NCBI GenBank assembly: GCA_015068125.1
Contig: SVLD01000003.1
Span: forward strand, 47,653-111,652
DNA: 64,000 bases
Direction: 5' to 3'
Origin: Oscillospiraceae bacterium
GTDB lineage: Bacteria > Bacillota > Clostridia > Oscillospirales > Oscillospiraceae
How positions within the stretch are numbered: the first letter of the stretch is position 1; each line of letters starts with the position of its first letter. Below are positions 9,598 to 19,020 of this stretch, in pieces. The notes under the pieces are model-generated. The model did no database searches, had not been told where the DNA came from, and saw only the letters and a program-made list of their open reading frames with translations. Both the position numbers and the translations under genes were made by a program.

Positions 9598-10395
9598 ATG
9601 GGAGAACCGCAATATCGCCTGGAGGGTGTTGTCCGCACCCGGTCAGAGCAGATGGAGGACTTTGAAGGCCCTCTGGATGTTATCTTTCTGCTGCTGAGTA
9701 AAAATAAAATAGAGATCCAGGATGTGTCTATCACCGCGATTTTGGAGCAGTATTTGGCCTACCTGGAGGAAATGAAACGCCTGGATATGGAGATCGCCAG
9801 TGAGTTTATCACCATGGCCTCCCACCTGATGCTTATCAAGACCAAGATGCTTCTCTCTGCTGCCGAAGCGGCGGAGGCGCAGAGCGAATTGGATCTGCTG
9901 CGACAGTCCCTTATTGAGCGCCAGCGCAAGGAAGCCATCGAGCAGATCCGTATCGCCGTTTCCTGGCTGGAGCCCCGAAACGAGATCGGCCGGTGCCTGT
10001 TTACCAAGGAGCCGGAGCCACTGCGCCGGGATCAAACCTACCGCTATCAGCATGAAACTACCGACCTTCTCCGGGCGCTGGATGAAATCTCTGAGCGCAA
10101 TCAGCGGCGTCTGCCGCCGCCTACGGTGAATTTCAAGGGCATCGTGGGCAAAGAGCCCTATCCCGTTACCCGGAAGACAGGCGAATTGTTGCGGCGGCTG
10201 ATTCTTCGGGGTGTGGAAAAGCTGAAAAGCCTGTTCAAAGGCAATAAGAGCCGTTCGGAGATCGTAGCCACATTCATTTCCGTGCTGGAAATGTGCAAGA
10301 CCGGCACCGTTACTCTGGAGGGCGATGTCAACGGCGAGAATCCTGATGTCCGCCTGCTTGATAAAACCAAGATCGAAACGGAGGAATTGACCTAA
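9598..10395 (+). CDS. scpA: segregation and condensation protein A
   Basis: FEGPLDVIFLLLSKNKIEIQDVSITAILEQYLAYLEEM; AAGGAG RBS upstream of 9598. Confidence 0.93.
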   Translation: MGEPQYRLEGVVRTRSEQMEDFEGPLDVIFLLLSKNKIEIQDVSITAILEQYLAYLEEMKRLDMEIASEFITMASHLMLIKTKMLLSAAEAAEAQSELDLLRQSLIERQRKEAIEQIRIAVSWLEPRNEIGRCLFTKEPEPLRRDQTYRYQHETTDLLRALDEISERNQRRLPPPTVNFKGIVGKEPYPVTRKTGELLRRLILRGVEKLKSLFKGNKSRSEIVATFISVLEMCKTGTVTLEGDVNGENPDVRLLDKTKIETEELT

Positions 10396-10958
10396 TGGAA
10401 CAAACGGAATTGCAAAGAGCCATCGAGGCCATCCTGTTTGCCGCCGGTGAACGGATCGAAGCATCCCGCCTGGCCGCCGTTTTGGAAATCGATGAAGATG
10501 AAATTGTTGCCGCCGTGGATGCCATGGCAGACGAGTGGGCCTTCCAGCGCCGGGGCATCCGGATCCTGAAACTGGAAAAGGGCTACCAGATGGTATCCTC
10601 CGGTGAAATGGCTGAGTATGTCACTAAGGCTCTGGAAACCAGAAAGCCTCCGAAGCTGTCTGCTTCCCAGTTGGAAACCCTGACCATCATTGCCTACTAC
10701 CAGCCGGCCACCAAGGCCATGGTAGAGCAGATCCGCGGGGTGGACAGTTCTTACTCCGTAGGCGCGCTGCTGAATAAGAAGCTCATCGAGGAAGCCGGTC
10801 GGCTGAATGTCCCCGGCAGACCCATTCAGTACCGCACTACCCCGGATTTCCTCCGTACCTTCGGCATCTCCTCTCTGGAAGATCTGCCGGAAATTGAAAA
10901 GGTCAGCTTTGGCGAACCCATCCCGGAAGAAGAGCCGGCTCCGGCGGAGGAAGCTTAA
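10395..10958 (+). CDS. scpB: segregation and condensation protein B
   Basis: LQRAIEAILFAAGERIEASRLA, QLETLTIIAYYQPATKAMVEQIRGVDSSYSV; downstream of scpA. Confidence 0.93.
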   Translation: MEQTELQRAIEAILFAAGERIEASRLAAVLEIDEDEIVAAVDAMADEWAFQRRGIRILKLEKGYQMVSSGEMAEYVTKALETRKPPKLSASQLETLTIIAYYQPATKAMVEQIRGVDSSYSVGALLNKKLIEEAGRLNVPGRPIQYRTTPDFLRTFGISSLEDLPEIEKVSFGEPIPEEEPAPAEEA

Positions 10959-11578
10959 TGGGCTGGCTGATCGCCCTGGCGGTCATCGTTCTGCTTGCGG
11001 TACTGCCTTTGGGCGTCCTTGTCCGGTATGACGAGGCAGGCACGCTGGTAAGCATCATAGGTGGCCCGGTGCGAATCCAACTGCTGCCCTCAACCAAGAA
11101 AGCAAAAAAAGAGAAAAAAGAGAAGAAACCGAAGGCCGCAAAGCAGCCGCAACCGGCAGCTGCGCCTAAGCCTGCAGCCGAGCAAAAGAAAAGCGGCGGC
11201 AATCTGGCGGATTTTCTTCCCTTTGTCTACCTGGTTTTCGATTTGCTCAGCGATTTCCGCAGAAAACTCCGGGTAAACCGGCTGGAAGTCAAACTGACCC
11301 TGGCAGGGGATGACCCCTGCGACCTGGCAGTTAATTACGGTCGGGCCTGGGCGGCGTTGGGAAATCTGGAACCCCATTTGGACAGAATATTTGTAATCAA
11401 AAAGAAAGATTTGCAGGTACAGTGCGATTTTGAGGCAGATGCCACCAAGGTGTATGCCCGGCTGGAGCTGACCATCACTCTGGGAAGACTCCTGCGTATT
11501 TTGACCTGCTATGGAATCCGGGGACTCCGGGAATATCTGAAATTTAGAAATCTAAGAAAAGGCGGTGCCATGAAATGA
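10958..11578 (+). CDS. DUF2953-like membrane protein (sporulation-associated locus)
   Basis: N-terminal TM, Lys/Ala-rich linker, VNYGRAWAALGNLEPHLDRIF; sits between scpB and ytfJ. Confidence 0.7.
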   Translation: MGWLIALAVIVLLAVLPLGVLVRYDEAGTLVSIIGGPVRIQLLPSTKKAKKEKKEKKPKAAKQPQPAAAPKPAAEQKKSGGNLADFLPFVYLVFDLLSDFRRKLRVNRLEVKLTLAGDDPCDLAVNYGRAWAALGNLEPHLDRIFVIKKKDLQVQCDFEADATKVYARLELTITLGRLLRILTCYGIRGLREYLKFRNLRKGGAMK

Positions 11579-11964
11579 GTAAGAATCTTCCCAATATGCT
11601 GGAAAGTACCATTGCTAAAATCCGTGAGATGGTGGATGTCAATTCCGTCATCGGTGAGCCCATCACAGCCGACGGTGTTACCATCATCCCTATTTCCAAA
11701 GTCAGTGTAGGCTTTGGCGGCGGCGGTTCTGATTTTGTTTCCAGAAATGTAAACAAGCAGGAAAATCCCTTTGGCGGCGGCGTTGGCGGCGGCGTCAAGG
11801 TCACACCTGTGGCATTTCTGATTGTTAAGGACGGCTCTGTGCGGATGCTGCCTGTGGCAGCCCCTGCCAATACCACAGCAGATCGTATTGTAGAGCAGGT
11901 GCCGGATCTTTTGGATAAAGTTACCGCTTTTATCGATTCCAGATCCAAGAAAGACGGAGAATAA
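11575..11964 (+). CDS. ytfJ: GerW/YtfJ family sporulation protein
   Basis: VIGEPITADGVTIIPISKVSVGFGGGGSDF and Gly-rich VGGGVKVTPVAFLIV. Confidence 0.9.
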   Translation: MSKNLPNMLESTIAKIREMVDVNSVIGEPITADGVTIIPISKVSVGFGGGGSDFVSRNVNKQENPFGGGVGGGVKVTPVAFLIVKDGSVRMLPVAAPANTTADRIVEQVPDLLDKVTAFIDSRSKKDGE

Positions 11965-11994
11965 TATCCTCTCCCCGGGAAAAGCTATTGCCGG

Positions 11995-13095
11995 GTGAAG
12001 AATGTGAAAAGAATGATTTTGCGGACGGCGGCAGCATTCCTGGTCGCCGTCCTGCTTTTACCGTGCCATGCCAGGGGCGTTTCCGCACAGAAAGCCATTG
12101 TTACAGATGCTCAAACCGGCAGAGTCTATTTTGAAAAGGATGCCGACAGCCGCAGTTTGATTGCCAGTACCACCAAAATTATGACGGCGCTGGTAGTTTG
12201 CCAGCAGTGTAATGTGCTGGACAGGGTCAAGATCCCCAAGGAAGCGGTGGGCATCGAGGGCTCGTCGATCTACCTTCGGGAGGGGGAGATCCTGACGGTG
12301 CAGGAGCTTCTCTATGGCCTGATGCTCCACAGCGGTAACGACGCGGCGGTGGCTCTGGCCATCTACTGTGGCGGCACAGTGGAGGGCTTTGTGGAATTGA
12401 TGAACGATAAAGCCCGTCAGCTTGGTCTTACCGGGACGCATTTTGATAATCCCCACGGCCTGGACAGCCCGGAGCATTATTCCACAGCCCGGGATCTGGC
12501 GGTTTTGGCGGCCCACGCCATGCAAAATCCGATTTTTGCCCAGACGGTGGCTACCAAAAATATCCGCATCGGTCAGCGCAGTCTGCAGAATCACAATAAG
12601 CTGCTGTGGCGGCTGGAGGGGGCAGACGGCGTAAAAACCGGCTTCACCAAAGCCGCCGGCCGGATTTTGGTGTCCAGCGCGGCCAGAAATGGCCGCCGGG
12701 TGATCTGCGTGACTATCAACGACGGCAACGACTGGGTGGATCACGCAACCCTGCTGGAAAATGCCCTTTCCCGCTATACTTTGCAAGAAATCGTGTTTGA
12801 GGGTAGCTGCCTGGGAACGGCGGAAATCATCGGCGGCCAGGCGGAGCGCGTCCAGCTTTTGGCGGCAGAGGATTTTTCCTATCCCCTGGCGCAGGATGAA
12901 GATCCCTATATTTTGCTGGGCGCTCCGGGCTTTTGCTATGCGCCGGTGGCTCAGGGACAAAGCGCCGGCTATGCCTATGTTTATATCGGCGACGCATGTA
13001 TCGGCAAAGTGGCCATGATCTACGGCCAGACCGTGGAGCAGGAAAAGACAGAAAAGAAGCATTTTTGGGAAAAATGGTTTGGAGGCGGAACATGA
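11995..13095 (+). CDS. D-alanyl-D-alanine carboxypeptidase (DacF/S11 type)
   Basis: SxxK motif SLIASTTKIMTA, SGN motif MLHSGNDAAVALA, KTG motif DGVKTGFTKAAG. Confidence 0.93.
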   Translation: MKNVKRMILRTAAAFLVAVLLLPCHARGVSAQKAIVTDAQTGRVYFEKDADSRSLIASTTKIMTALVVCQQCNVLDRVKIPKEAVGIEGSSIYLREGEILTVQELLYGLMLHSGNDAAVALAIYCGGTVEGFVELMNDKARQLGLTGTHFDNPHGLDSPEHYSTARDLAVLAAHAMQNPIFAQTVATKNIRIGQRSLQNHNKLLWRLEGADGVKTGFTKAAGRILVSSAARNGRRVICVTINDGNDWVDHATLLENALSRYTLQEIVFEGSCLGTAEIIGGQAERVQLLAAEDFSYPLAQDEDPYILLGAPGFCYAPVAQGQSAGYAYVYIGDACIGKVAMIYGQTVEQEKTEKKHFWEKWFGGGT

Positions 13096-13790
13096 CAGAA
13101 CGCATACAGAAAATTATATCCGCCCGGGGCGTCGCCTCCCGCCGCAAGGCAGAAGAGATGCTCACCGCAGGCCGGATCACCCTAAACGGCCGTATTGCCC
13201 AGCTTGGCGAAAGCGCCGATCCCGATATTGACGAAATTCTCGTGGATGGGAAACCCCTCCCATCCACTCAGGAATCTGTGTACATCATGCTCAATAAACC
13301 CCGTGGCTATGTCACAACCTTGTCCGATGAAAAGGGAAGAAAGACTGTGGCGCAGCTGGTTGCCGACTGTGGCTGCCGGGTCTATCCGGTGGGACGGCTG
13401 GATTACGATTCCGAGGGTTTGCTGATTTTGACCAATGACGGCGAATTTGCCAACGCCATGATGCACCCCAAGCACGAGGTGGAGAAAACCTATGCGGTTT
13501 GGGTCCGTGGCTATCACTCCGACGCCACGGAAAATTTGAAACAGCCCATCGTGCTGGATGGCTATAAAATCAAACCGCCCCGGGTAACGCTTGTGCGTTC
13601 CGGGGAAGATCAGGCGCTGTACCATATTACCATCCACGAGGGAAGAAACCGCCAGGTGCGCAGAATGTGCGCCCATGCTGGCATGGAAGTTCGGCGGCTG
13701 CAGCGTATCCGGGAAGGCAAACTGGAGCTTGGCGACCTGCCCCTTGGAAAATGGAGATATCTTACCAAAGAAGAAATAGCGAAGCTGTAA
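13092..13790 (+). CDS. rRNA pseudouridine synthase (RsuA/RluB family)
   Basis: S4-domain N-terminus RIQKIISARGVASRRKAEEM, catalytic VGRLDYDSEGLLILTNDGEFAN. Confidence 0.93.
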   Translation: MTERIQKIISARGVASRRKAEEMLTAGRITLNGRIAQLGESADPDIDEILVDGKPLPSTQESVYIMLNKPRGYVTTLSDEKGRKTVAQLVADCGCRVYPVGRLDYDSEGLLILTNDGEFANAMMHPKHEVEKTYAVWVRGYHSDATENLKQPIVLDGYKIKPPRVTLVRSGEDQALYHITIHEGRNRQVRRMCAHAGMEVRRLQRIREGKLELGDLPLGKWRYLTKEEIAKL

Positions 13791-13826
13791 CAGCTCCGCT
13801 ATTTTTGCAATTTTTCTTTCATCGTC

Positions 13827-13855
13827 TTGCAAAAACAAGGAAAAACTGTTATAAT
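13827..13855 (+). promoter_or_regulatory. sigma70-type promoter for the RpiR regulator
   Basis: TTGCAA-17 nt-TATAAT. Confidence 0.75.
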
Positions 13856-13897
13856 AAACCCACTTTAATGAAAGAAAACGATCATGAGGTGAGCAAA

Positions 13898-14767
13898 ATG
13901 AAGCAGGATGTTCTCGCCCTGGTGGAATCCAAAGCTCAGGGCTTCTCCAAGGGACAGAAGCTGATCGCCCAATATCTGACGGAATCCTATGATAAAGCCG
14001 CCTTTATGACGGCCAATCGCCTGGCGAAAACCGTGGGCGTTTCCGAATCCACGGTGGTTCGTTTTGCCATGGAGCTGGGCTATGATGGCTACCCCAGTAT
14101 GCAAAAGGCCATGCAGGAGATGGTTGTCAACCGCCTGACCTCTGTCCAGCGCATGGAGGTGGCCACCGACCGCATCGGCAACCAGGATATCCTTTCCATG
14201 GTGCTCCAGTCGGATATGGATAAGCTTCGGAAAACCGGCGAAACTGTGGATAGGGGAGAGTTCCAGGCCGCGGTGGATGCCATTTTGGGCGCCCGGCGGA
14301 TCTATATCATTGGTGTGCGCTCCGTGGCGCCTTTGGCCAATTTCCTGGGCTATTACCTGAACTATATGTTTGACAATGTGCAGATCGTCACCGATGGCGG
14401 TACCAGCGCTATGTTTGAAAAGATCGTCGGTGCGCAGGATGGCGACGCGGTGGTGGCCTTCAGCTTCCCCCGGTATTCCACATCCACCGCCAAGGGCGCC
14501 CAATACTGCCGCAGCACCGGCGCTACCGTTATCGGCATTACTGACAGCCGCTTGTCCCCATTGGGGCAGAATTGCGACCATGTGCTGCTGGCTAAGAGCG
14601 ATATGGTCTCCCTGGTTGACTCCCTGGTAGCGCCTTTGAGCGTCATCAATGCGCTGATCGTTGCCTTGTCCACCAAGCGCCAGCAGGAATTGTCCCAAAC
14701 CTTTAACCAGCTGGAACGGCTGTGGGAGGAATATAATGTCTATGAAAAGCGGGGTGACGGCCAATGA
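13898..14767 (+). CDS. MurR/RpiR family transcriptional regulator (HTH + SIS)
   Basis: ANRLAKTVGVSESTVVRFAMELGYDGYPSMQ, SIS domain GARRIYIIGVRSVAPLANFLGYYL; GAGGTG RBS. Confidence 0.92.
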   Translation: MKQDVLALVESKAQGFSKGQKLIAQYLTESYDKAAFMTANRLAKTVGVSESTVVRFAMELGYDGYPSMQKAMQEMVVNRLTSVQRMEVATDRIGNQDILSMVLQSDMDKLRKTGETVDRGEFQAAVDAILGARRIYIIGVRSVAPLANFLGYYLNYMFDNVQIVTDGGTSAMFEKIVGAQDGDAVVAFSFPRYSTSTAKGAQYCRSTGATVIGITDSRLSPLGQNCDHVLLAKSDMVSLVDSLVAPLSVINALIVALSTKRQQELSQTFNQLERLWEEYNVYEKRGDGQ

Positions 14768-15990
14768 GCTATGATGGCATCGTCATCGGCGGCGGCCCTG
14801 CGGGAATGTTTGCCGCCATCACCGCAGCCCAAAACGGCAGCAAGGTTTTGCTGCTGGAGCGCAATGACCGGTTGGGCAAAAAGCTGCTGATCACCGGCAA
14901 AGGCCGCTGCAATGTGACCAACGACTGCACCGAGCAGGAGGTGCTGCAGAATGTGCCCCGAAACGGCCGCTTTCTGTTCAGTGCCCTGGATGCCTGCCCA
15001 CCCAAAATGGTCATGGATTTCTTTGAAAGACGGGGCTGCCCCCTAAAAACCGAGCGAGGCAACCGGGTATTTCCTGTGTCTGATAAGGCATCTTCCATCC
15101 TGGAATGTCTGCAAAAGGAAATGCGCCGCCTGGGCGTCACGGTACAGACCGGTCGCGTCCGTCAGATTCTGACAGATAACGGCATCGTCACCGGCGTGCA
15201 GACGGACAAAGAGAAATTTTTAGCCCAGTGGGTGATTCTGACCACCGGGGGCCTGAGCTACCCCACCACCGGCTCCACCGGTGACGGCTATTCCATGGCT
15301 CAGGCTGTGGGACATACTGTTACCGCCACGGAAGGCAGTCTGGTGCCCTTGGAAACAGCAGGGGAGGACTGCCCGGCTATGCAGGGCCTGAGCCTGCGGA
15401 ATGTAGGTGTCAAGCTCCTGAACGAAAAAGGGAAGCTGCTGTATAAGGACTTCGGCGAACTGCTTTTTACCCACTTCGGTGTATCCGGCCCCACGGTCTT
15501 AAGTGCCAGCGCCCACCTGAAAGGGGAGAATTGCCGCCTGGTCATCGACCTGAAGCCTGCCCTGGAGGATGAAAAGCTGGACAGCCGTATTCTGCGGGAT
15601 CTTTCCATGTACCAAAACCGAAGCATGGAAAACGCTCTGACGGATCTTCTGCCCCGGAGTATGATCCCGGTGGTTCTGCGGCGGCTGGAAATTGATCCAA
15701 CCATGCAGGCCAATGCCCTGACCAAGCAAAAACGCCGGGAGTTGGTAACACTGCTGAAGAACTTTTCTCTGGACATCACCGGCAAACGGCCGGTGGCGGA
15801 GGCCATCATCACCTCCGGCGGCATCAAAATTTCGGAGATCAACCCCAAAACCATGGAATCCAGGCTGATCCCGGGACTTTTCTTCGCCGGTGAGATCATC
15901 GACTGCGATGCTTATACCGGTGGCTTCAACCTCCAGATCGCCTGGTCCACCGCCTACGCCGCCGGCTGCGCGGTAAAAAACACCCATTGA
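14764..15990 (+). CDS. HI0933/BaiN-like NAD(P)/FAD-dependent flavoprotein
   Basis: GGGPAGMFAAITAAQNGSKVLLLERNDRLGKKLLITGKGRCNVTN; GEIIDCDAYTGGFNLQIAWSTAYAAG. Confidence 0.92.
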   Translation: MSYDGIVIGGGPAGMFAAITAAQNGSKVLLLERNDRLGKKLLITGKGRCNVTNDCTEQEVLQNVPRNGRFLFSALDACPPKMVMDFFERRGCPLKTERGNRVFPVSDKASSILECLQKEMRRLGVTVQTGRVRQILTDNGIVTGVQTDKEKFLAQWVILTTGGLSYPTTGSTGDGYSMAQAVGHTVTATEGSLVPLETAGEDCPAMQGLSLRNVGVKLLNEKGKLLYKDFGELLFTHFGVSGPTVLSASAHLKGENCRLVIDLKPALEDEKLDSRILRDLSMYQNRSMENALTDLLPRSMIPVVLRRLEIDPTMQANALTKQKRRELVTLLKNFSLDITGKRPVAEAIITSGGIKISEINPKTMESRLIPGLFFAGEIIDCDAYTGGFNLQIAWSTAYAAGCAVKNTH

Positions 15991-16015
15991 CAAACCGCGT
16001 ACGCTGTACTAAAAT
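15987..16015 (+). promoter_or_regulatory. sigma70-type promoter for acpP
   Basis: TTGACA-17 nt-TAAAAT; -35 overlaps the upstream stop codon. Confidence 0.75.
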
Positions 16016-16061
16016 AAACAAACAGTAGTGCCTTTTAAGACATATATTGGAGGAATACATT

Positions 16062-16283
16062 ATGTACGAAAAACTCGTTTCTTATGCATCCAAGCAGCTG
16101 GAGCTGGATCCCTCTGAGATCACTCCCGACAGCACCTTTGAAAGCCTGGGCATCGATTCCCTGGACATCGTGGAGATGATCATGGATCTGGAGTCCGAGC
16201 TGGGCATCGAGCTGGATATGGAGAATCAGTCCATCGCCACCTTCCGTGAGCTGGCTGACTTCATCGACTCCAAGATCAACTGA
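16062..16283 (+). CDS. acpP: acyl carrier protein
   Basis: DSTFESLGIDSLDIVEMIMDLESELGIEL with the DSL phosphopantetheine site. Confidence 0.96.
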   Translation: MYEKLVSYASKQLELDPSEITPDSTFESLGIDSLDIVEMIMDLESELGIELDMENQSIATFRELADFIDSKIN

Positions 16284-16302
16284 TTCAATCAAATAGCCTT
16301 GT

Positions 16303-16616
16303 TGGCCAGACCGGCTTATAACAAGGTCGCACTAGTCGGGGAGATAGCGGTGCCCTGTTGCCTGCAATCCGCTACAGCAGGGATGAATTCCCACACCCGG
16401 GCTTGTCTGAGTATCGTCTGGACTGCGTAAGCGGCGTTGAAGGATTGGTCCCGCGCAACGTTCTCCCGTGAACCATGTCAGGTGGGGAACCAAGCAGCAT
16501 TAAGCGGATCGGAGCGTGTGCCGCGGGGTTGCCGTTCCCGAGCTGGCTGCGCAGATACCGGATATTCAGCAGGTTCAAATGTGGGTGTGCGATCTTGTTA
16601 TAGGCCGGTCTTTTTT
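16303..16616 (+). ncRNA. ffs: signal recognition particle RNA, bacterial large type
   Basis: Alu-domain-like GGGGAGATAGCGGTGCCCTGTTGCCTGCAATCCGCTACAGCAGGG; S-domain TGAACCATGTCAGGTGGGGAACCAAGCAGCATTAAGC with GGAA tetraloop; complementary ends agaccggc..ggccggtct then T-run. Confidence 0.95.
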
Positions 16617-16624
16617 AACTTAAC

Positions 16625-16650
16625 AATTGAAAGTTGAAAATTGAAAATTA
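16625..16650 (+). repeat. left arm of perfect 26-bp inverted repeat
   Basis: aattgaaagttgaaaattgaaaatta; exact reverse complement at 16992-17017. Confidence 0.95.
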
Positions 16651-16994
16651 TGCAGAATGTAATTGCGGAAAAAAGCTTTCAGTTTGCGATTCGCACAGTA
16701 AATGTGTATAAGTATCTGTGTGCGAACAAGAATGAATATGTGATGTCGAAGCAACTTCTGCGAAGCGGCACGAGTATTGGTGCGAATATCGCAGAATCCA
16801 AGAACGCCCAGAGCAGAGCTGATTTCATTTCTAAGCTAAATATAGCTTTAAAGGAAGCTACAGAAACAAAGTATTGGATTCGTTTGCTGTATGCTACTGA
16901 GTATTTAAATGACGCAGAGTACCAGTCGTACTATGCCGATGGTGTTGAACTGGAGAAATTATTGGTATCCATTGTGAAATCGCTGAAACAATAA
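16650..16994 (+). CDS. four-helix-bundle protein (23S rRNA intervening-sequence/S23 family)
   Basis: LLRSGTSIGANIAESKNAQSRADFISKLNIALKEATETKYWIRLL is characteristic of the family. Confidence 0.92.
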   Translation: MQNVIAEKSFQFAIRTVNVYKYLCANKNEYVMSKQLLRSGTSIGANIAESKNAQSRADFISKLNIALKEATETKYWIRLLYATEYLNDAEYQSYYADGVELEKLLVSIVKSLKQ

Positions 16995-17017
16995 TTTTCA
17001 ATTTTCAACTTTCAATT
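16992..17017 (-). repeat. right arm of perfect 26-bp inverted repeat
   Basis: taattttcaattttcaactttcaatt; begins on the TAA stop codon. Confidence 0.95.
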
Positions 17018-17043
17018 TTCAATTCAGGAGTCGGAGGTGAATT

Positions 17044-18663
17044 ATGTACCAAGCATTATACCGCAAATACCGTCCCCAGACTTTTGATGATGTTTCGGGT
17101 CAGCTTGCAGTGACGCAAACACTGAAAACCCAGCTTATCAGCGGCAAAATGAGCCATGCTTATTTGTTTACCGGCTCCCGGGGCACGGGTAAGACCAGCT
17201 GCGCCAAGATTCTGGCCAAGGCAGTAAACTGCCTGGATCCCAAGGACGGCAACCCCTGTAATTGCTGCGAAGCCTGCCGTGCCATCGATTCCGGCGCCTG
17301 TATGGATGTGCTGGAGATCGACGCCGCCTCCAACAACGGCGTGGACAATGTCCGTGACCTGCGGGATGACGCAGTCTATACACCCTCCCAGGTAAAAATG
17401 CGGGTATATATCATCGACGAGGTGCATATGCTCTCCATCTCGGCCTTCAATGCCCTGCTGAAGATCATTGAAGAGCCCCCGGAGCACCTGCTGTTCATCC
17501 TCGCCACCACGGAACTGCATAAAGTTCCTGCCACTATTTTGTCCCGGTGCCAGCGGTTTTCCTTCCGCCGGATCAGCCAGGAGGATATCGTGGAGCGGCT
17601 GCAGTATGTGGCCTACCAGGAAAATATCGAGCTGGAGGACGGCGCTGCCAGAGTACTGGCCCGCATGGCCGACGGCGGCATGCGTGACGCTTTGAGCCTG
17701 CTGGATCAGTGCGCTTCCGCCACTGACGGAGATCTGACTGCTGACCGGGTCTATGCCTGTCTGGGTATCGCCGGTGAGCAAAAGGCCGCAGAGCTGATGG
17801 GTTATGTGGCCGCCCATGATGCCGCAAAGGCCATGGCTTTGTTTAACCGCCTCTATGCCGAAGGTAAGGATCTTGGTGCTCTGCTGGACGAGCTGGCCTG
17901 CCTTACCCGGGATCTTTTAATCCTGAAAACCGCCCCGGACAGCGGCGTGACCATGCTTTCCGGAGTTGCATCCGATAAAGAAGCCGCCAAGCTGGCAGGC
18001 GTGTTCTCTGCCGGGGAACTGCTGCGGATCATGGAGCTGTTGGAAAATACTATGTCCGGCTTCACCCGCAATGCCAGCCGCCGGCTGGACGCGGAGCTTT
18101 GCATCCTGACCATGTGCCAGCCCAAGCTGCAGCTGGACAGCCAGTCTTTGAATGCCCGGCTGACCCGGCTGGAGGAGCGTCTGGACAGCGGCGATTTCGC
18201 AGCACCCACCATGTCGCCTGTTGTCCAATCTCAGCAGGAGCCGGAAGAAATGCCCCCTGTGCCCACGGATGAAGATGCACCACCGGAAGCACAATCTGTG
18301 CCGGACCTGCCCCCGGTGGAAGCAGAAACCCCAGCCGGCTTCTGGACAGAGCTGGTGGCAGCCATCCGTCAGGAGCTGCGTCCCCCGGTCAGCGGATTTT
18401 TCGTTACCACATCCAACGCCCCTGTCCAGTGCGCCCTGACGGACAACCAGGTGGTATTGCGGTGCAATAATAAGTTTACCCTGGAGATGGTCAGCAAGCC
18501 GGAAATCCTGGCGCTGGTTAGCCGCAAGGCTTCTGCAATTTTGGGCAGAACTGTCACTGCCAAAGCAGTGGATCAGTCCGAAAAACCTAAAAATAATGCC
18601 CAGATGGAGCGCCTTATGCGCTTCAGCAGGGAGCATAGTGATATCGTAAACATTAAAGAGTAA
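17044..18663 (+). CDS. dnaX: DNA polymerase III subunit gamma/tau
   Basis: YQALYRKYRPQTFDDVSGQ, GSRGTGKTSCAKILAKAVNC, zinc cysteines, DEVHMLS. Confidence 0.97.
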   Translation: MYQALYRKYRPQTFDDVSGQLAVTQTLKTQLISGKMSHAYLFTGSRGTGKTSCAKILAKAVNCLDPKDGNPCNCCEACRAIDSGACMDVLEIDAASNNGVDNVRDLRDDAVYTPSQVKMRVYIIDEVHMLSISAFNALLKIIEEPPEHLLFILATTELHKVPATILSRCQRFSFRRISQEDIVERLQYVAYQENIELEDGAARVLARMADGGMRDALSLLDQCASATDGDLTADRVYACLGIAGEQKAAELMGYVAAHDAAKAMALFNRLYAEGKDLGALLDELACLTRDLLILKTAPDSGVTMLSGVASDKEAAKLAGVFSAGELLRIMELLENTMSGFTRNASRRLDAELCILTMCQPKLQLDSQSLNARLTRLEERLDSGDFAAPTMSPVVQSQQEPEEMPPVPTDEDAPPEAQSVPDLPPVEAETPAGFWTELVAAIRQELRPPVSGFFVTTSNAPVQCALTDNQVVLRCNNKFTLEMVSKPEILALVSRKASAILGRTVTAKAVDQSEKPKNNAQMERLMRFSREHSDIVNIKE

Positions 18664-18675
18664 GGAGAATTTCTT

Positions 18676-19020
18676 ATGGCAAAGAATAATTTCCGGGGTA
18701 TGCCCGGTGGCATGAACCAGGCCGCTATGATGAAGCAGGCTCAGAAAATGCAGCAGGAGCTTCTGCGTATGCAGCAGGAGCAGGAAACCATGACCTATAC
18801 CGCCAGCGCCGGCGGCGGCATGGTCACCGCCTCCGTCAACGGCAAGCATGAGCTGGTGAATCTGGAGATCAAACCCGAAGCTGTGGACCCCGATGATGTG
18901 GAAATGCTCCAGGATATGGTCATGGCCGCTGTCAATGAGGCTATGCGCACCGCGGACACCGAGGCTGCCAATAATATGTCCCGGATCACCGGCGGCCTGA
19001 ACCTGGGTGGGTTGTTCTGA
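18676..19020 (+). CDS. YbaB/EbfC nucleoid-associated protein
   Basis: MKQAQKMQQELLRMQQEQETMTYTASAGGGMVTASVNGKHELV; between dnaX and recR. Confidence 0.95.
   Translation: MAKNNFRGMPGGMNQAAMMKQAQKMQQELLRMQQEQETMTYTASAGGGMVTASVNGKHELVNLEIKPEAVDPDDVEMLQDMVMAAVNEAMRTADTEAANNMSRITGGLNLGGLF

Noticed and set aside
16303-16616. 5S rRNA or RNase P RNA
   Set aside because: Alu-domain and GGAA-capped S-domain sequences fit SRP RNA; ends pair over the expected length.
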